A stretch of DNA of 48,017 nt from Spirochaetaceae bacterium. Lineage in GTDB: Bacteria; Spirochaetota; Spirochaetia; Treponematales; Breznakiellaceae. The notes under the pieces were generated by a model. It had not been told where the DNA came from. It saw nothing but the letters and a program-made list of their open reading frames with translations, and made no database searches. This document shows positions 33,096-42,277 of this stretch, one piece after another (position 1 is the stretch's first letter; each line of letters begins with the position of its first letter). The position numbers were made by a program, and so were the translations under genes. The stretch spans positions 1 to 48,017 of the forward strand of contig JAISLT010000093.1 of assembly GCA_031277165.1 (NCBI GenBank). Direction: 5' to 3'.

Positions 33096-34418
33096 ATGAC
33101 CACAGGAAGCCTTGTGAATAATAATAACCAAAAATACATGTTCGTGGGAATACTTTTTTTTGCTTTTTTTCCCCTTTTTGCCGCGGATGTACCGGTGGCT
33201 TCCATAGAGGACGATTCGGCCCTTAGAATCTCCATACAGGATACGTGGCTTACCCAGAAGCTTCCGGAACTGCTTAAAAACAGACCCTTTATCCATACCC
33301 TGCCCGGGGGAATGTCTATTCAGGTTAGGGCAGAACGGCGAAGCAATGAGATGCTGATAATTCTTGCCAGGGAAAGAAACGGGGCTTACCCGGGCTGGGC
33401 CCAGGGTTCCTGGGTATATTCCCGAAACCTAAGCACCGGCGCCCCGGAGCGGATACGGATTTTTTTACGGAGCGATCCCATGGCCTATGCCCAGTTCCGG
33501 CCCCTGGGAGAGGGCAAGAGCCAGATAGATGTGGTTATCCAGGATGCATATGTAGTCCGGGGCCTGCCGGTGGGCCTGCCCTTTGACCGGCTCCTCTCTC
33601 TGCCGGTGGATGAGATCCTTGCCGCCGCCGGAGACCGGTTTCCCCGGCGGTACTTTGATCCGGATCCGCAGGTATATAGGGATCTGCGGGCCTTCATAGG
33701 CAGGGTCCGTTCCGCCCTGCCGGCCCTTAGTTTTAGGGACGACGGCGCGGTGGATGAAAATAACTGGTATGTATTTATAGAAACCCTGGAGGAGCAGACC
33801 GGAACGCCGGGACTTAACTGTTCCGGCTTTGCCAAGTGGATCGTGGACGGCATGCTCCGGCCCGTCACGGGAAAACGCCTTGCCATTGGGGCCCTAAAAG
33901 TTCCGGTAAGTCCCCGAAGCTCCTCCCTGGCGGCAAATTATGAAAACCGGGATCCGCTTTTTGGTTTGGATTGGACCCGGAATTTGGCCCTGGAAGCGGC
34001 CAGGGTACTTCGTTCCCCCTCTTTTGCCGCCCTGGAAAATATCGAGGTCCGGCAGGGAACCTTTGCCGCCCTGGTGGACCGCCGGGGGGAACGGGCCGGG
34101 GCAAAGACCTATCCGGGGTTTCTGCTTAACGCGGGGTTTGCCCTGGAGGGGCTGCGGCCCCTGCTCTATACCCTGGCCATCAATGAACCGGGCTGTTTGT
34201 ATCTGGCCTCGGTTAACCGGGAAGAAGAGACTGCCCTTCCCCTGCGTCACCATTACCATGTGGCGGTGCTGATTCCGTATTTTAACGAATACGGGATCTT
34301 TCAAGTGGCGGTCTTTGAGAGCGCCGAAGAAACAAACCTTGCGGGATTTATCCGCCGTCATCCCGGAGCTATGGTAAACCTGGTACGGATCCCCGTGGAA
34401 GGGAACTTTAATCCCTAG
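33096..34418 (+). CDS. secreted protein with NlpC/P60-like residues
   Basis: Exported protein of 440 residues with a signal peptide preceded by a short polar lead (MTTGSLVNNNNQKY, then a hydrophobic run ending FAADV). The segment TPGLNCSGFAKWIVDGM around Cys242 resembles the catalytic-Cys block of NlpC/P60 cell-wall peptidases, and LRHHYHVAVLIPYF around His385-388 could supply the histidine. Overall similarity is weak, so this is a candidate only. The in-frame ATG at 32952 lies inside cheY on the other strand and is rejected. The stop TAG belongs to a CTAG repeat. Confidence 0.6.
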   Translation: MTTGSLVNNNNQKYMFVGILFFAFFPLFAADVPVASIEDDSALRISIQDTWLTQKLPELLKNRPFIHTLPGGMSIQVRAERRSNEMLIILARERNGAYPGWAQGSWVYSRNLSTGAPERIRIFLRSDPMAYAQFRPLGEGKSQIDVVIQDAYVVRGLPVGLPFDRLLSLPVDEILAAAGDRFPRRYFDPDPQVYRDLRAFIGRVRSALPALSFRDDGAVDENNWYVFIETLEEQTGTPGLNCSGFAKWIVDGMLRPVTGKRLAIGALKVPVSPRSSSLAANYENRDPLFGLDWTRNLALEAARVLRSPSFAALENIEVRQGTFAALVDRRGERAGAKTYPGFLLNAGFALEGLRPLLYTLAINEPGCLYLASVNREEETALPLRHHYHVAVLIPYFNEYGIFQVAVFESAEETNLAGFIRRHPGAMVNLVRIPVEGNFNP

Positions 34419-34456
34419 CAGCCTGTTGTACTTGTACCGTAAAATTTGTTTTACCC
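34415..34456. repeat. family A element, left end only
   Basis: CTAGCAGCCTGTTGTACTTG matches the left end of the family A elements. A small hairpin (GTAAAA-TTTG-TTTTAC) follows. No matching right end is seen before the next gene, so it is a solo end or a decayed copy. Its CTAG provides the stop codon of the preceding gene. Confidence 0.55.
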
Positions 34457-34504
34457 CGATCCCGGGACTGGGCATTTGTATCCGGTATATGATATACTTA
34501 TAGT

Positions 34505-35233
34505 ATGGGTACCCTTGGGGAGGGAGGGGGGAAGGGTCCGTCTGTTCCGGCAATACGGGGCGTAGCCTTTGACCTGGATGGAACCCTCTATCCAAACTAT
34601 CGTTTTTACTATCGTTTAATTCCCCTGCTTCTTGCCCATCCCCGGTTTTTTAGGGCCTTTGCCATGGTTCGCCGCCGTCTGCACCGGCACGGAACGGCCC
34701 TGTCCCAGGGGGCCTTTTATCAGGAACAGGCTTCCCTGATGGGTTCGATCCTGGGAAAAGACCCGGTGTATATGGAAGAAAAGACCCGGCGTCTTATTTA
34801 CCGTGGCTGGGAACCCCTGTTTGCCCGGATACGGCTGTTCCCCCAGGTTCAGAAAACCCTCGGGGCCCTCCGCCGGGCGGGCCTTAAACTGGGGCTCCTC
34901 TCCGATTTTCCCCCGGTCCGCAAGCTTGTCCTCCTGGGACTGGAGGGCTTTTTTGATGCGGTCCTTTCCACGGAAGAAACGGGCCGGCTTAAACCGGACG
35001 GTATTCCCTTCGCAGCCCTGGCCCAATCCCTTTCCCTGAGCCCCACAGAAATCCTTTATGTCGGAAACAGCCCCCGGTACGACATAGAGGGGGCCCGGGC
35101 CGCGGGGATGCGCGCCGCCCTGATCCGCCGAAGCCCCCTTAGTACCGGCCGCTGTTCCGGTACCGGCGGGGCGGATTTTGTTTTTAAAGACTATCGCCAA
35201 TTACAAAAATATGTGTTAGGCTGGGCAAAATGA
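34505..35233 (+). CDS. HAD-superfamily hydrolase
   Basis: Predicted cytosolic phosphatase of 242 residues. Motif I is GVAFDLDGTLYPN with nucleophile Asp23 and Asp25, motif II LGLLSDFPPV, motif III Lys in GRLKPDGIPF, motif IV YVGNSPRYDIEGARAAGM. The helical cap after motif I indicates a type I cap (phosphoglycolate phosphatase-like group). TATACT (34493-34498) ends six bases before the ATG. Its stop overlaps the coiled-coil gene by four bases. Substrate unknown. Confidence 0.87.
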   Translation: MGTLGEGGGKGPSVPAIRGVAFDLDGTLYPNYRFYYRLIPLLLAHPRFFRAFAMVRRRLHRHGTALSQGAFYQEQASLMGSILGKDPVYMEEKTRRLIYRGWEPLFARIRLFPQVQKTLGALRRAGLKLGLLSDFPPVRKLVLLGLEGFFDAVLSTEETGRLKPDGIPFAALAQSLSLSPTEILYVGNSPRYDIEGARAAGMRAALIRRSPLSTGRCSGTGGADFVFKDYRQLQKYVLGWAK

Positions 35234-38200
35234 CTGTCTTTACCATTGGAAATGTTATAATCCTGGGAATTTCTCTTCTTGTCATATTTATACTGCGGTA
35301 CATGGACAGGGAAACCCGGTCGATTAATCTTGCCCGGGATTACGGCAGACGGCTTAAAGAAGAAATTACCGGCTTTGCCGAAGAAAAGGCCCAGGCGGTT
35401 AAAGACTACGGGGTAGATCTGGAGGTACAGCGGAGTTCTGCCAAGGAACTCCTTAACCGTCTTACCCAGACTAATGAAGAAATCGAGGGCCAGACCGGGG
35501 CCCTGCTTAAACGGATAGAAGAGGTTGCCCGAATTGGGGAACGGATTAGCGCATATGACAAGTCCATGGAAGACCTGATACGAATGACCGCCCGGGTAGA
35601 AGAAAACATGAACCGCCTGCGGGAAGAATCGGTCTTTGTGGACCAGACGGCAAAGAAGATAGGCGAAATAACAAAACAGGCGGGGAATCTGGAAAAAGAT
35701 ATAGGCAAGATGGAACTGCAGTTTGAACGGGAAAACACCGCCTCCCTGGAGAAGACGGCCCAGACCCTCCTGGCCCAGGTTCAGGGAAATATCGAAGACC
35801 TTAGGGAGACCGCGGAGTCGGTGGAACGGCAGGTGGAAGAACACCGGAGGGTGATGGAACAGGCCGATGAAGAACGGCGGGTTCAGTTTCAGCGGGAGAC
35901 AGAAACCATTAACAGAACCCTTAAGGAAACCGCGGAGACGGTGGAACGGCGGGTGGAGGAACACCGGGCGGCGATGGATCGGATAGACGGGGAACAGCGG
36001 GTTCAATTGCAGCAGAATGTGGAAACAATCAACCGGGTCTTTGCCGAAGCGGCGGAAAATGCGGAACGGCGGATGGAAAAATACCGGGCGGCGGCGGACC
36101 GGCAGGCGGAGGAACAGCGGCTGGCGATGGAACAGGCGGAGGAGGAACGAAAAATCCGGCTGCAGCGGGAGACGGAAACGCTTAACCAGACCCTAACCGA
36201 AGCGGCGGAGGCGATAAAGCGGCGGGTGGAAGAACACCTGGGGACATTGGAACTGAAGGTGGAAGACTACCGGGCGGCGGTGGACCGGCGGGTGGACGAG
36301 TACCGGGCGGCGGTGGACCGGCAGGCGGAGGAACAGCGGCTGGCGATGGAACAGGCCGGTGCAGAATGGAAAGTCCGGCTGCAGCAAGAGGCCGAGGCAC
36401 TTAACCGGACCCTGGCGGAAACCGCCGCGGCGGTGGACCGGCGGGTGGACGAGTACCGGACGGCGGTGGACCGGGCGGATGCGGAATGGAAGCTCCGGCT
36501 GGAACAGAATGTGGAGACCCTTAACAGGACCTTTGAAGACGCCCTAAAACGGGCAGAGGGCCGGTCGGATAAACTGGAAGAAGAGGCCCTGATCAAATTA
36601 CGGGAAGAGGCCCTGGCCCGGATCAACCGTTTTCAGGACACGGTGGAAGAGAAATTCCGGGAATACCACAAAAATGCCAAGGGCAGGGTCGAGGAAATTC
36701 AGGGGATCGTAAAATCCTACAAAGAAGAATGGCAGCGGGATCATGCGGAACTGGAAGAAAAGCAAAGGGAATACCAGCTTGCCTGGCAGCGGGACCATGC
36801 GGAGTTGGAGAAAAAGCAAAGGGAATACCAGCTTGCCTGGCAGCGGGACCATGAAGACCTGGAGGAAAAACAAAAGGAATACCGGCTTGCCTGGCAGCGG
36901 GACCTGGAGGCCATGGATGCCCTGGCCTTTTCCCAGCGCAAACAATGGGAAGCCGCCGCCGCCGCCACAGAAGAGAGGATCGCCGTCCTGGGAGAAACCT
37001 TGGCCCGCAGGACCGGGGAGGCAGAAGAGAACATTTTAAAAGAGGTGGATCAGCGGCTGGCGGCGTACCGGGAAGATCAGGGCCGGCAGCAGGAACGCCT
37101 GGAATCTTTGGCGGACGACGCCCAGAAACTTGACGAACAGCTGCGGCTTATTATGGAAGAAGCCCAGGCCCGGGTCCTGCGGGATTTTGCCGTCTTTGAA
37201 GAAGGGCAAAAGCAGGAACGGGAGCGGGCCGGCGCCGCCCTGACCGAAACCGCCGGGGCCCTGCGGGCCGAAATTACCGCCCTGGAAAATGAAATTACCG
37301 CCCTTAAAGAACGGGCCTACGAAAACGTTTCCGAAAAACTGCGGGTTTTTGAAGACGACTTTACCGCCGGGCTGGACCGGCGCGGCACGGAGATTGACGG
37401 CCGCCTGGACCGGTGGTATTCGGCCCTGGAAGAAAAACTGTCTTCCCTGGAAGAGGCGGCGGAAGCGGACCGGCGCCGCATTGAAGTTTCTTTAAAAGAA
37501 GAATTGAACGGCCACCTGGGCAAACAGGGCGAACGGATAGCGGCGGAACTTGATCGGCTTAAACAGAATACCGGCGCCTTTGAAGAACAGATCCAGAACA
37601 ACATGGATCAAATTGAAGGGCGTATTTCCCAGCTTTCAACCAACGCCGAAGAGATACGCCGGGAACTTAAGGAATTTAATTCCCAGTCCCGGCTCTTTGA
37701 AAGGACCGACGAACTTAAGACAAGCCTGGAACGGAGCATAGAAGCCCTTAAGGGGGATCTGGCGGGGGTTGAAGAACGCCGGGTGGAGGCGGCCCAGCTG
37801 GAGACGGAATTTATTAAGATCCGGCGCTTAGAGGACGAGGTGAACGCTAAAATGACCCGGTTCCTTACGGAGAAGAACCATCTGGATATTATGGAACGGG
37901 ATTTTACCCGGCTTATCCAAACCTCCCAGCGGGTGGAGGAAAAACTTAAGGAAGTATACAATGCGGACGATACCCTCCAGGGTATCCAGGTATCACTGCG
38001 GAAACTTGAAGACGCCATCGCCGTGGCGGACGATAAATACCAGCGGATAGAAAAGAAAAATCAGATCCTGGAAGAAACCCACAATAGCATCGAACGGAAT
38101 TTTCAAATCCTCGAGGAAACCGAAGCGGCCATTAGAAAATGCCGGGAAAATATTGACAAGGCCGAAGCGGAGCTTGATTCGTTTAGGCCGGGGATCGAAG

Positions 38201-38565
38201 AGCTGGCCGCGGCCCATGATAAGGCCCAGGCCACGGCGGAAAAGCTGGGGATCCTTGACACCGGCCTTACAATAATTGAAGAACGGATAGAAAAAATGCA
38301 GACCGCCCGGGAATGGCTTGCCAGGGCGGAGACACGGTTTGAAGAACTAAACAAAGAAGCCCAGGAAGAGTTAAAGCTCCTTGAGGCGGTGTTAAAAGAA
38401 GAAACTAAAAAGTCCGGGTCCGGCAAGGGCGCTCCGGCCATTGCGGTCCGGGACAATGTGATCCGGCTGCGCCGCCAGGGCTGGGGCACGGAAGAAATAG
38501 CCAGGAATTTGAATATTTCCCGTTCGGAAGTTGAATTGATCATTGAATATGGATTAAAGGATTAA
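35230..38565 (+). CDS. very long membrane-anchored coiled-coil protein (SpiroCoCo-like)
   Basis: A 1111-residue protein with one N-terminal membrane helix (about 5-23) and then almost continuous Glu/Arg/Gln-rich coiled coil. Several segments are tandemly repeated, notably AAVDRQAEEQRLAMEQA twice (about 278 and 360) and a 20-residue unit ending EYQLAWQRDH three to four times (about 500-560). The last 45 residues change character and end in a helix-turn-helix-like piece (GWGTEEIARNLNISRSEVEL). This matches the family I know as SpiroCoCo in spirochaetes; a structural role in the cell cylinder is an inference. Confidence 0.8.
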   Translation: MTVFTIGNVIILGISLLVIFILRYMDRETRSINLARDYGRRLKEEITGFAEEKAQAVKDYGVDLEVQRSSAKELLNRLTQTNEEIEGQTGALLKRIEEVARIGERISAYDKSMEDLIRMTARVEENMNRLREESVFVDQTAKKIGEITKQAGNLEKDIGKMELQFERENTASLEKTAQTLLAQVQGNIEDLRETAESVERQVEEHRRVMEQADEERRVQFQRETETINRTLKETAETVERRVEEHRAAMDRIDGEQRVQLQQNVETINRVFAEAAENAERRMEKYRAAADRQAEEQRLAMEQAEEERKIRLQRETETLNQTLTEAAEAIKRRVEEHLGTLELKVEDYRAAVDRRVDEYRAAVDRQAEEQRLAMEQAGAEWKVRLQQEAEALNRTLAETAAAVDRRVDEYRTAVDRADAEWKLRLEQNVETLNRTFEDALKRAEGRSDKLEEEALIKLREEALARINRFQDTVEEKFREYHKNAKGRVEEIQGIVKSYKEEWQRDHAELEEKQREYQLAWQRDHAELEKKQREYQLAWQRDHEDLEEKQKEYRLAWQRDLEAMDALAFSQRKQWEAAAAATEERIAVLGETLARRTGEAEENILKEVDQRLAAYREDQGRQQERLESLADDAQKLDEQLRLIMEEAQARVLRDFAVFEEGQKQERERAGAALTETAGALRAEITALENEITALKERAYENVSEKLRVFEDDFTAGLDRRGTEIDGRLDRWYSALEEKLSSLEEAAEADRRRIEVSLKEELNGHLGKQGERIAAELDRLKQNTGAFEEQIQNNMDQIEGRISQLSTNAEEIRRELKEFNSQSRLFERTDELKTSLERSIEALKGDLAGVEERRVEAAQLETEFIKIRRLEDEVNAKMTRFLTEKNHLDIMERDFTRLIQTSQRVEEKLKEVYNADDTLQGIQVSLRKLEDAIAVADDKYQRIEKKNQILEETHNSIERNFQILEETEAAIRKCRENIDKAEAELDSFRPGIEELAAAHDKAQATAEKLGILDTGLTIIEERIEKMQTAREWLARAETRFEELNKEAQEELKLLEAVLKEETKKSGSGKGAPAIAVRDNVIRLRRQGWGTEEIARNLNISRSEVELIIEYGLKD

Positions 38566-38566
38566 C

Positions 38567-38941
38567 ATGAAAATAACCCGTAAACATCTTCTAATCATCA
38601 CCGCCTCTTTGGGGGCCCTGCTTATTGTGTACAGCCTGGTTAGGCATTTTACCGGCCTTGGGTTAGACCCTAAGCTGGAAAGATATTTTCTGGACGGGAT
38701 TGTCATTGTTGCCCTGGGCCTTTTTATGTACAACCGTAAACTTGCCCGGGACGAAAAGCAGGCCAGGGATGCGGAAGCCCAAAGGGAAGAACGGGCCCTG
38801 GAAGAAGGGGAAGCGGACCAAAATGAAACGGGACAGGATGAAACCCTGCCCCACTGGGAACGGCGGAAAGATCCACCGAATCAAGATTCACCGGATCAGG
38901 ATCCGGCGGATCCTAATCCGGTGGAAGAACAAACCGGTTAA
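38567..38941 (+). CDS. small membrane protein with acidic tail
   Basis: A 124-residue protein starting one base after the coiled-coil gene stops, so the two are cotranscribed. Two membrane helices (about 8-27 and 41-57) are followed by a polar, acidic tail rich in Glu, Asp, Gln and Pro (ending DQDPADPNPVEEQTG). The tail DNA consists of degenerate GATCC/CCGGATC units. Function unknown; the conserved pairing with a coiled-coil protein would be worth testing. Confidence 0.65.
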   Translation: MKITRKHLLIITASLGALLIVYSLVRHFTGLGLDPKLERYFLDGIVIVALGLFMYNRKLARDEKQARDAEAQREERALEEGEADQNETGQDETLPHWERRKDPPNQDSPDQDPADPNPVEEQTG

Positions 38942-38997
38942 AATCCGTCTGATTAAAATACAGCGGATGAAATCCGTCTGCTCAAAAGCCGGCGGGA

Positions 38998-39687
38998 TTA
39001 ATAGAAATCCAGACTCTCGTTAAGGGTGTCGATAATTATCTGCTTAGCCTTGACATTCTCGGGCCAGTAGTCAATGTACAGATTAAGGAAATACCCTTCC
39101 TTTACCGGGCACGTAAGGGTAATTATTTTATAATCGTCATCTCCTTCCCGGTCCACCAGGTAATCCCGCAGTTCAAAGGGCTTGCCCTTGATGGTTATTT
39201 TTTCGGAACCGGCAAGTTCATACTCCACCTGGTCGCCGGGCTCCAGCATGTATGCCTCAAAGTACTCCATAAACGAAGCTAAAGAATTGTCGCTCCCTTC
39301 CAGGTATTCGGCGCTGATTTCAAACCCAAGATGGTTGTCGATGGTGGATTGCTTTAGGCTGCCGAACGAAAGAAGCCCCACATACCGGAAATTGTATGAT
39401 CCAAAATCGCCGTAGTTTACCGCCATGGTGGTGTCGGATACAACATCCCCCTTGGATTCGCTGATATTATCCGTGTTCGTATCATAGAGCCACCAGCCCT
39501 TGGGAACTGAAAAGGATATGCCCAGGTAATCGTTATAATACGTGGTTTCCTTGCTCAGTTTAACGGCGTTCTCTTCTCTGCTGTTTTCTTCGCCGGTCTC
39601 GGTGCTAAAGCCCAAAGCTTCCTGGATCTTACTGCATCCGGTAAAGATGAAAAGACAAGCCCCGGCTGTCAAAATTAACCGTTTCAT
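38998..39687 (-). CDS. lipoprotein of unknown function
   Basis: A 229-residue lipoprotein with lipobox IFTGC at about residue 18. After a polar linker the domain SFSVPKGWWLYDTNTDNISE resembles PsbP/DUF1795-like stress or photosystem-type folds that begin with a P-x-G-W motif, but I cannot assign it. The ATG at 39687 is used; AAGGAG is nine bases upstream of it and six upstream of an adjacent TTG at 39690, so the longer start is also possible. It follows nth with its own promoter. Confidence 0.7.
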   Translation of the reverse strand: MKRLILTAGACLFIFTGCSKIQEALGFSTETGEENSREENAVKLSKETTYYNDYLGISFSVPKGWWLYDTNTDNISESKGDVVSDTTMAVNYGDFGSYNFRYVGLLSFGSLKQSTIDNHLGFEISAEYLEGSDNSLASFMEYFEAYMLEPGDQVEYELAGSEKITIKGKPFELRDYLVDREGDDDYKIITLTCPVKEGYFLNLYIDYWPENVKAKQIIIDTLNESLDFY

Positions 39688-39741
39688 CAATTAGTGCTCC
39701 TTTAGTGTTCCTTAGAATAAATATCACTTTGATAATAGGAT

Positions 39742-39770
39742 ACTTTAACAGAATTATCTTGAGGTGTCAA
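39742..39770 (-). promoter_or_regulatory. strong sigma70-like promoter of the 39687 lipoprotein gene
   Basis: On minus, TTGACA (39765-39770), a 17-base spacer and TAAAGT (39742-39747). The -35 box lies in the last codons of nth. A leader of about 50 bases with AAGGAG follows, in contrast to the leaderless heads elsewhere. Confidence 0.6.
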
Positions 39771-40476
39771 CCGAAATTCGCCCGCAGTGTCTTGTAATTA
39801 TACACCGCGAGCAGAAGGGGCTTACCGGACGGCATAAATTTTGTCCGTAGAGCACCAGCAGGGGGTTAATGCTTTTCCAGTATTTCCGGGGCAGGATCCT
39901 TCGCAGGATCATCTCGGTTTCTTCCGGGGTACGGGAACTAAGCCAGCCGGTTCTGTTGGAAATACGGTGGACATGGACATCCACGCAGATTCCATCCTTG
40001 TTGTATGCTTCGGTGATCACCAGATTTGCGGTTTTTCTGCCCACCCCGGGCAGTTCCAGCAGGGCCTCCAGATCCGAAGGCACCCTTCCCTGGTATTTTT
40101 CCAGAACTATGGCGGCGATTTTTTTTAGGTTTGCCGCCTTGGTCCGGTAGAACCCTGCGGGATAGGCCAGGGCGGCGATGGCATCTTCGTCCAGGGCCAG
40201 CATTGCCCCAGGGTCCGGGGCTTTAGCCAGTAAGGCCCGGGATGTCCGCAGGGTTACCTCGTCCTTGGTACGAAGGCTTAATATGGTAGAGACCAGCACC
40301 GCCCAGGGATCTTTTTTGTACCGTTCCGCCACGGTGCTTACCGAAGGGGCGGCGGTTTCCCCCTTTTGCAGATCCCGCCGCCATTTTTTTAGGGACCCCA
40401 CAATCCCTTCCCAATCGGGGTTTTGTTTCGCCGGGCCGGTTTTCCCGGAGGCCCCTATATCTTTTCCAGCAGGCAT
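39754..40476 (-). CDS. nth: endonuclease III
   Basis: Bifunctional DNA glycosylase/AP lyase that removes oxidised pyrimidines. The 240-residue protein has the helix-hairpin-helix LELPGVGRKTANLVI with catalytic Lys148, catalytic Asp166 (CVDVHVHRI), and the 4Fe-4S loop with Cys215, 222, 225 and 231 (C-x6-C-x2-C-x5-C). About 20 extra residues precede the usual start. The ATG at 40476 overlaps ispF by 22 bases; a ribosome site is not obvious. Confidence 0.93.
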   Translation of the reverse strand: MPAGKDIGASGKTGPAKQNPDWEGIVGSLKKWRRDLQKGETAAPSVSTVAERYKKDPWAVLVSTILSLRTKDEVTLRTSRALLAKAPDPGAMLALDEDAIAALAYPAGFYRTKAANLKKIAAIVLEKYQGRVPSDLEALLELPGVGRKTANLVITEAYNKDGICVDVHVHRISNRTGWLSSRTPEETEMILRRILPRKYWKSINPLLVLYGQNLCRPVSPFCSRCIITRHCGRISVDTSR

Positions 40477-40934
40477 ACCGCATCCGCCCCTACCGCCAGC
40501 CCCTCCCCCAGAGGACCCAGGGCTTCGGCGGTCTTACCCTTAACAAATACCGCGCCGGTTTCTACATCCAGCGCCGCGGCCAGGGCCCGGCGAATTTCCT
40601 CCCGGTGGGGAAGAATTTTTGGTCCCTCGCAGATGACCACACAGTCCAGGTTCACCAGATCCCAGCCCCCGGACCGCACCCGTTCCCAGACATTCCGCAG
40701 GAGATCCATCGAATCCGCATCTTTCCAGGCCGGATCCGCCGGGGGAAAAAGCTCCCCAATGTCGCCCAGGGCCGCCGCTCCCAGAAGGGCGTCCGCCACC
40801 GCGTGGGCCAGCACGTCTCCGTCGGAATGGCCCAGTTCCCCCTTTGCAAAGGGAAGCCGGACCCCGGCCAGCAGAAAGGGCCGGCCCTCCGCCAGGGGGT
40901 GAAGATCATGGCCGATGCCGATTCGCAGTTTCAT
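40455..40934 (-). CDS. ispF: 2-C-methyl-D-erythritol 2,4-cyclodiphosphate synthase
   Basis: MEP-pathway enzyme that closes the cyclodiphosphate ring. The 159-residue protein has the metal ligands Asp10 and His12 (IGIGHDLHPL) and His44 (GHSDGDVLAHAVADALLG), plus LGDIGELFPP and the C-terminal KGKTAEALGPLGEG block. Length is normal. The ATG lies 29 bases inside the end of ispD and the gene overlaps nth at the other end, so the three are packed in one transcript. Confidence 0.95.
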   Translation of the reverse strand: MKLRIGIGHDLHPLAEGRPFLLAGVRLPFAKGELGHSDGDVLAHAVADALLGAAALGDIGELFPPADPAWKDADSMDLLRNVWERVRSGGWDLVNLDCVVICEGPKILPHREEIRRALAAALDVETGAVFVKGKTAEALGPLGEGLAVGADAVCLLEKI

Positions 40935-41670
40935 TGGTGTCGCCCCTAACCAGCATTTCCAGATCCTCCGGAAAGGTGATTTTTTTGTTCAGCGGGGAAC
41001 CGGGAACCACAAACACATCCCCCACAAATTCGCCCCATACTTCGGCATCGTCGGTGTAGACCCAGCCTTCGGCCTGCTCCCGTTCGGCGGCCCTTTTGTG
41101 GGCCCGCAGGATCTCGGGAAAAGAAAAGCCCTGGGGAGTTTGGGCGTTTCCCACCAGCATCCGGCGGAGGTGGCGCTTGACAATCCCTGCCTCGTCAATT
41201 TCTTTGGGAGTGTCCGTAAGGGGAAGCAGGGGAATCGCCGCCCGGTGTTTAAGCATGGCGTCGATCACCCGGTCGATCAGGGCCGGTTCAATCCAGGGCC
41301 GGGCGCCGTCATGGATAAGCACATAACCGGGGTGGTACCCCTCCAGCATGGAAAGGGCATGGTGAACCGATGCCCGCCGGGTTGGCCCGCCGGGGACAAA
41401 GAAGAAGTGGGGCTTTCCCCGGGACTTTAAAAGCCGGGCCGGCAGGCTGTCCCGGGCGGCAAATTCCCCCAGGTTAGGATCGTTGGGGACGGTGATCACC
41501 ACCGTACTAATCCGGGAACAGGCCGCAAAGGCCAGGGCTGCCTTGCCCAGGACCGTCAGGGGGCGGCCCTCCATGTCGGTCTTATCCCCCACCAGACGGT
41601 ATTCTTTTTTTACGCCGATACGGCTCGACGAGCCCGCAGCGGTGATTATGGCGGCAATAGAACTGTTCAT
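40906..41670 (-). CDS. ispD: 2-C-methyl-D-erythritol 4-phosphate cytidylyltransferase
   Basis: Makes CDP-methylerythritol in the MEP pathway. The 254-residue protein shows the nucleotide loop ITAAGSSSRIGVKKEY (with an insertion after it), GPTRRASVHHAL, the metal-binding VLIHDGARPWIEP and the C-terminal TDDAEVWGEF. Substrate-binding LVGNAQTPQGF is intact. The unusual piece DKTDMEGRPLTVLGK lies where most homologues have a shorter KPL segment. Starts nine bases after carD. Confidence 0.93.
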   Translation of the reverse strand: MNSSIAAIITAAGSSSRIGVKKEYRLVGDKTDMEGRPLTVLGKAALAFAACSRISTVVITVPNDPNLGEFAARDSLPARLLKSRGKPHFFFVPGGPTRRASVHHALSMLEGYHPGYVLIHDGARPWIEPALIDRVIDAMLKHRAAIPLLPLTDTPKEIDEAGIVKRHLRRMLVGNAQTPQGFSFPEILRAHKRAAEREQAEGWVYTDDAEVWGEFVGDVFVVPGSPLNKKITFPEDLEMLVRGDTNETANRHRP

Positions 41671-41679
41671 AATAAAAGA

Positions 41680-42180
41680 TTATTTTGACTCCAGACGGTT
41701 AAAAATAAGTTCTTCCACTTCTTCCCGGGTTTTTTTTAAGGAGAAGGAAACCTCGTCCTCCAGCAGTTTTAGGGCGGAATCGTAGAGTTTCCGTTCCAAA
41801 ATAGGAAGTTCTTTGACCTTACTCCGGTGATACAAGGAACGGACTATGGCTGCAATGTCGGAAACGGTTCCCTTTTTAAGCAGATCCAGGTTCATCTGGT
41901 ACCGGAGTTTCCAGTCCGACGGTATGGGCTCATAGTCCTCCCCGATAAGTTCCAAAGCCCGCAGGGCTTCGTCCTTAGGAACGATGGCCCGGATTCCCAG
42001 GGCCCCCGCTTTGTCCACCGGGACCATGATAGTCATATCCGATACTTCCAAGTAGATCCGGTAATATAGAACCTTTTCGTCCTTGAACGTTTTCTTTTCT
42101 ATTGACTGGATGGTCCCCACCCCTTGGCTGGGGTATACCACCTTCTGATCAACCTGAAAACCCTTAGGAACTTTGTTCAT
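41680..42180 (-). CDS. CarD/CdnL-like transcription regulator
   Basis: RNA-polymerase-binding protein that stabilises open promoter complexes. The 166-residue protein has the Tudor-like N-terminal domain (FQVDQKVVYPSQGVGTIQSI) that binds the beta subunit, and a helical C-terminal domain (DIAAIVRSLYHRSKVKELPI) that contacts promoter DNA. The ATG at 42180 is chosen because it gives the typical start MNKVPKGFQV; upstream residues are not family-like. It heads the carD-ispD-ispF-nth unit, as in several spirochaetes. Confidence 0.9.
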   Translation of the reverse strand: MNKVPKGFQVDQKVVYPSQGVGTIQSIEKKTFKDEKVLYYRIYLEVSDMTIMVPVDKAGALGIRAIVPKDEALRALELIGEDYEPIPSDWKLRYQMNLDLLKKGTVSDIAAIVRSLYHRSKVKELPILERKLYDSALKLLEDEVSFSLKKTREEVEELIFNRLESK

Positions 42181-42187
42181 TACTACT

Positions 42188-42193
42188 ATGATA
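42188..42193 (-). promoter_or_regulatory. candidate -10 box of the carD operon
   Basis: TATCAT on the minus strand lies seven bases before the carD ATG. The -35 region (TTTAAA at a 17-base spacing) is weak. The spacing fits the leaderless pattern seen elsewhere. Confidence 0.4.
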
Positions 42194-42277
42194 CACAAAA
42201 AACTAAACTTTTTAAAGGGGCCCCGGGCGGTATCTTTCCCAAAATAAGAGAAGGGGGTACACTTCATACCCGGCACC

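Noticed and set aside
38942..38997. Short direct repeats (AATCCGTCTG twice) between convergent genes
   Set aside because: Continuous with the degenerate GATCC/CCGGAT units of the preceding gene tail; too short and weak to call a separate element.
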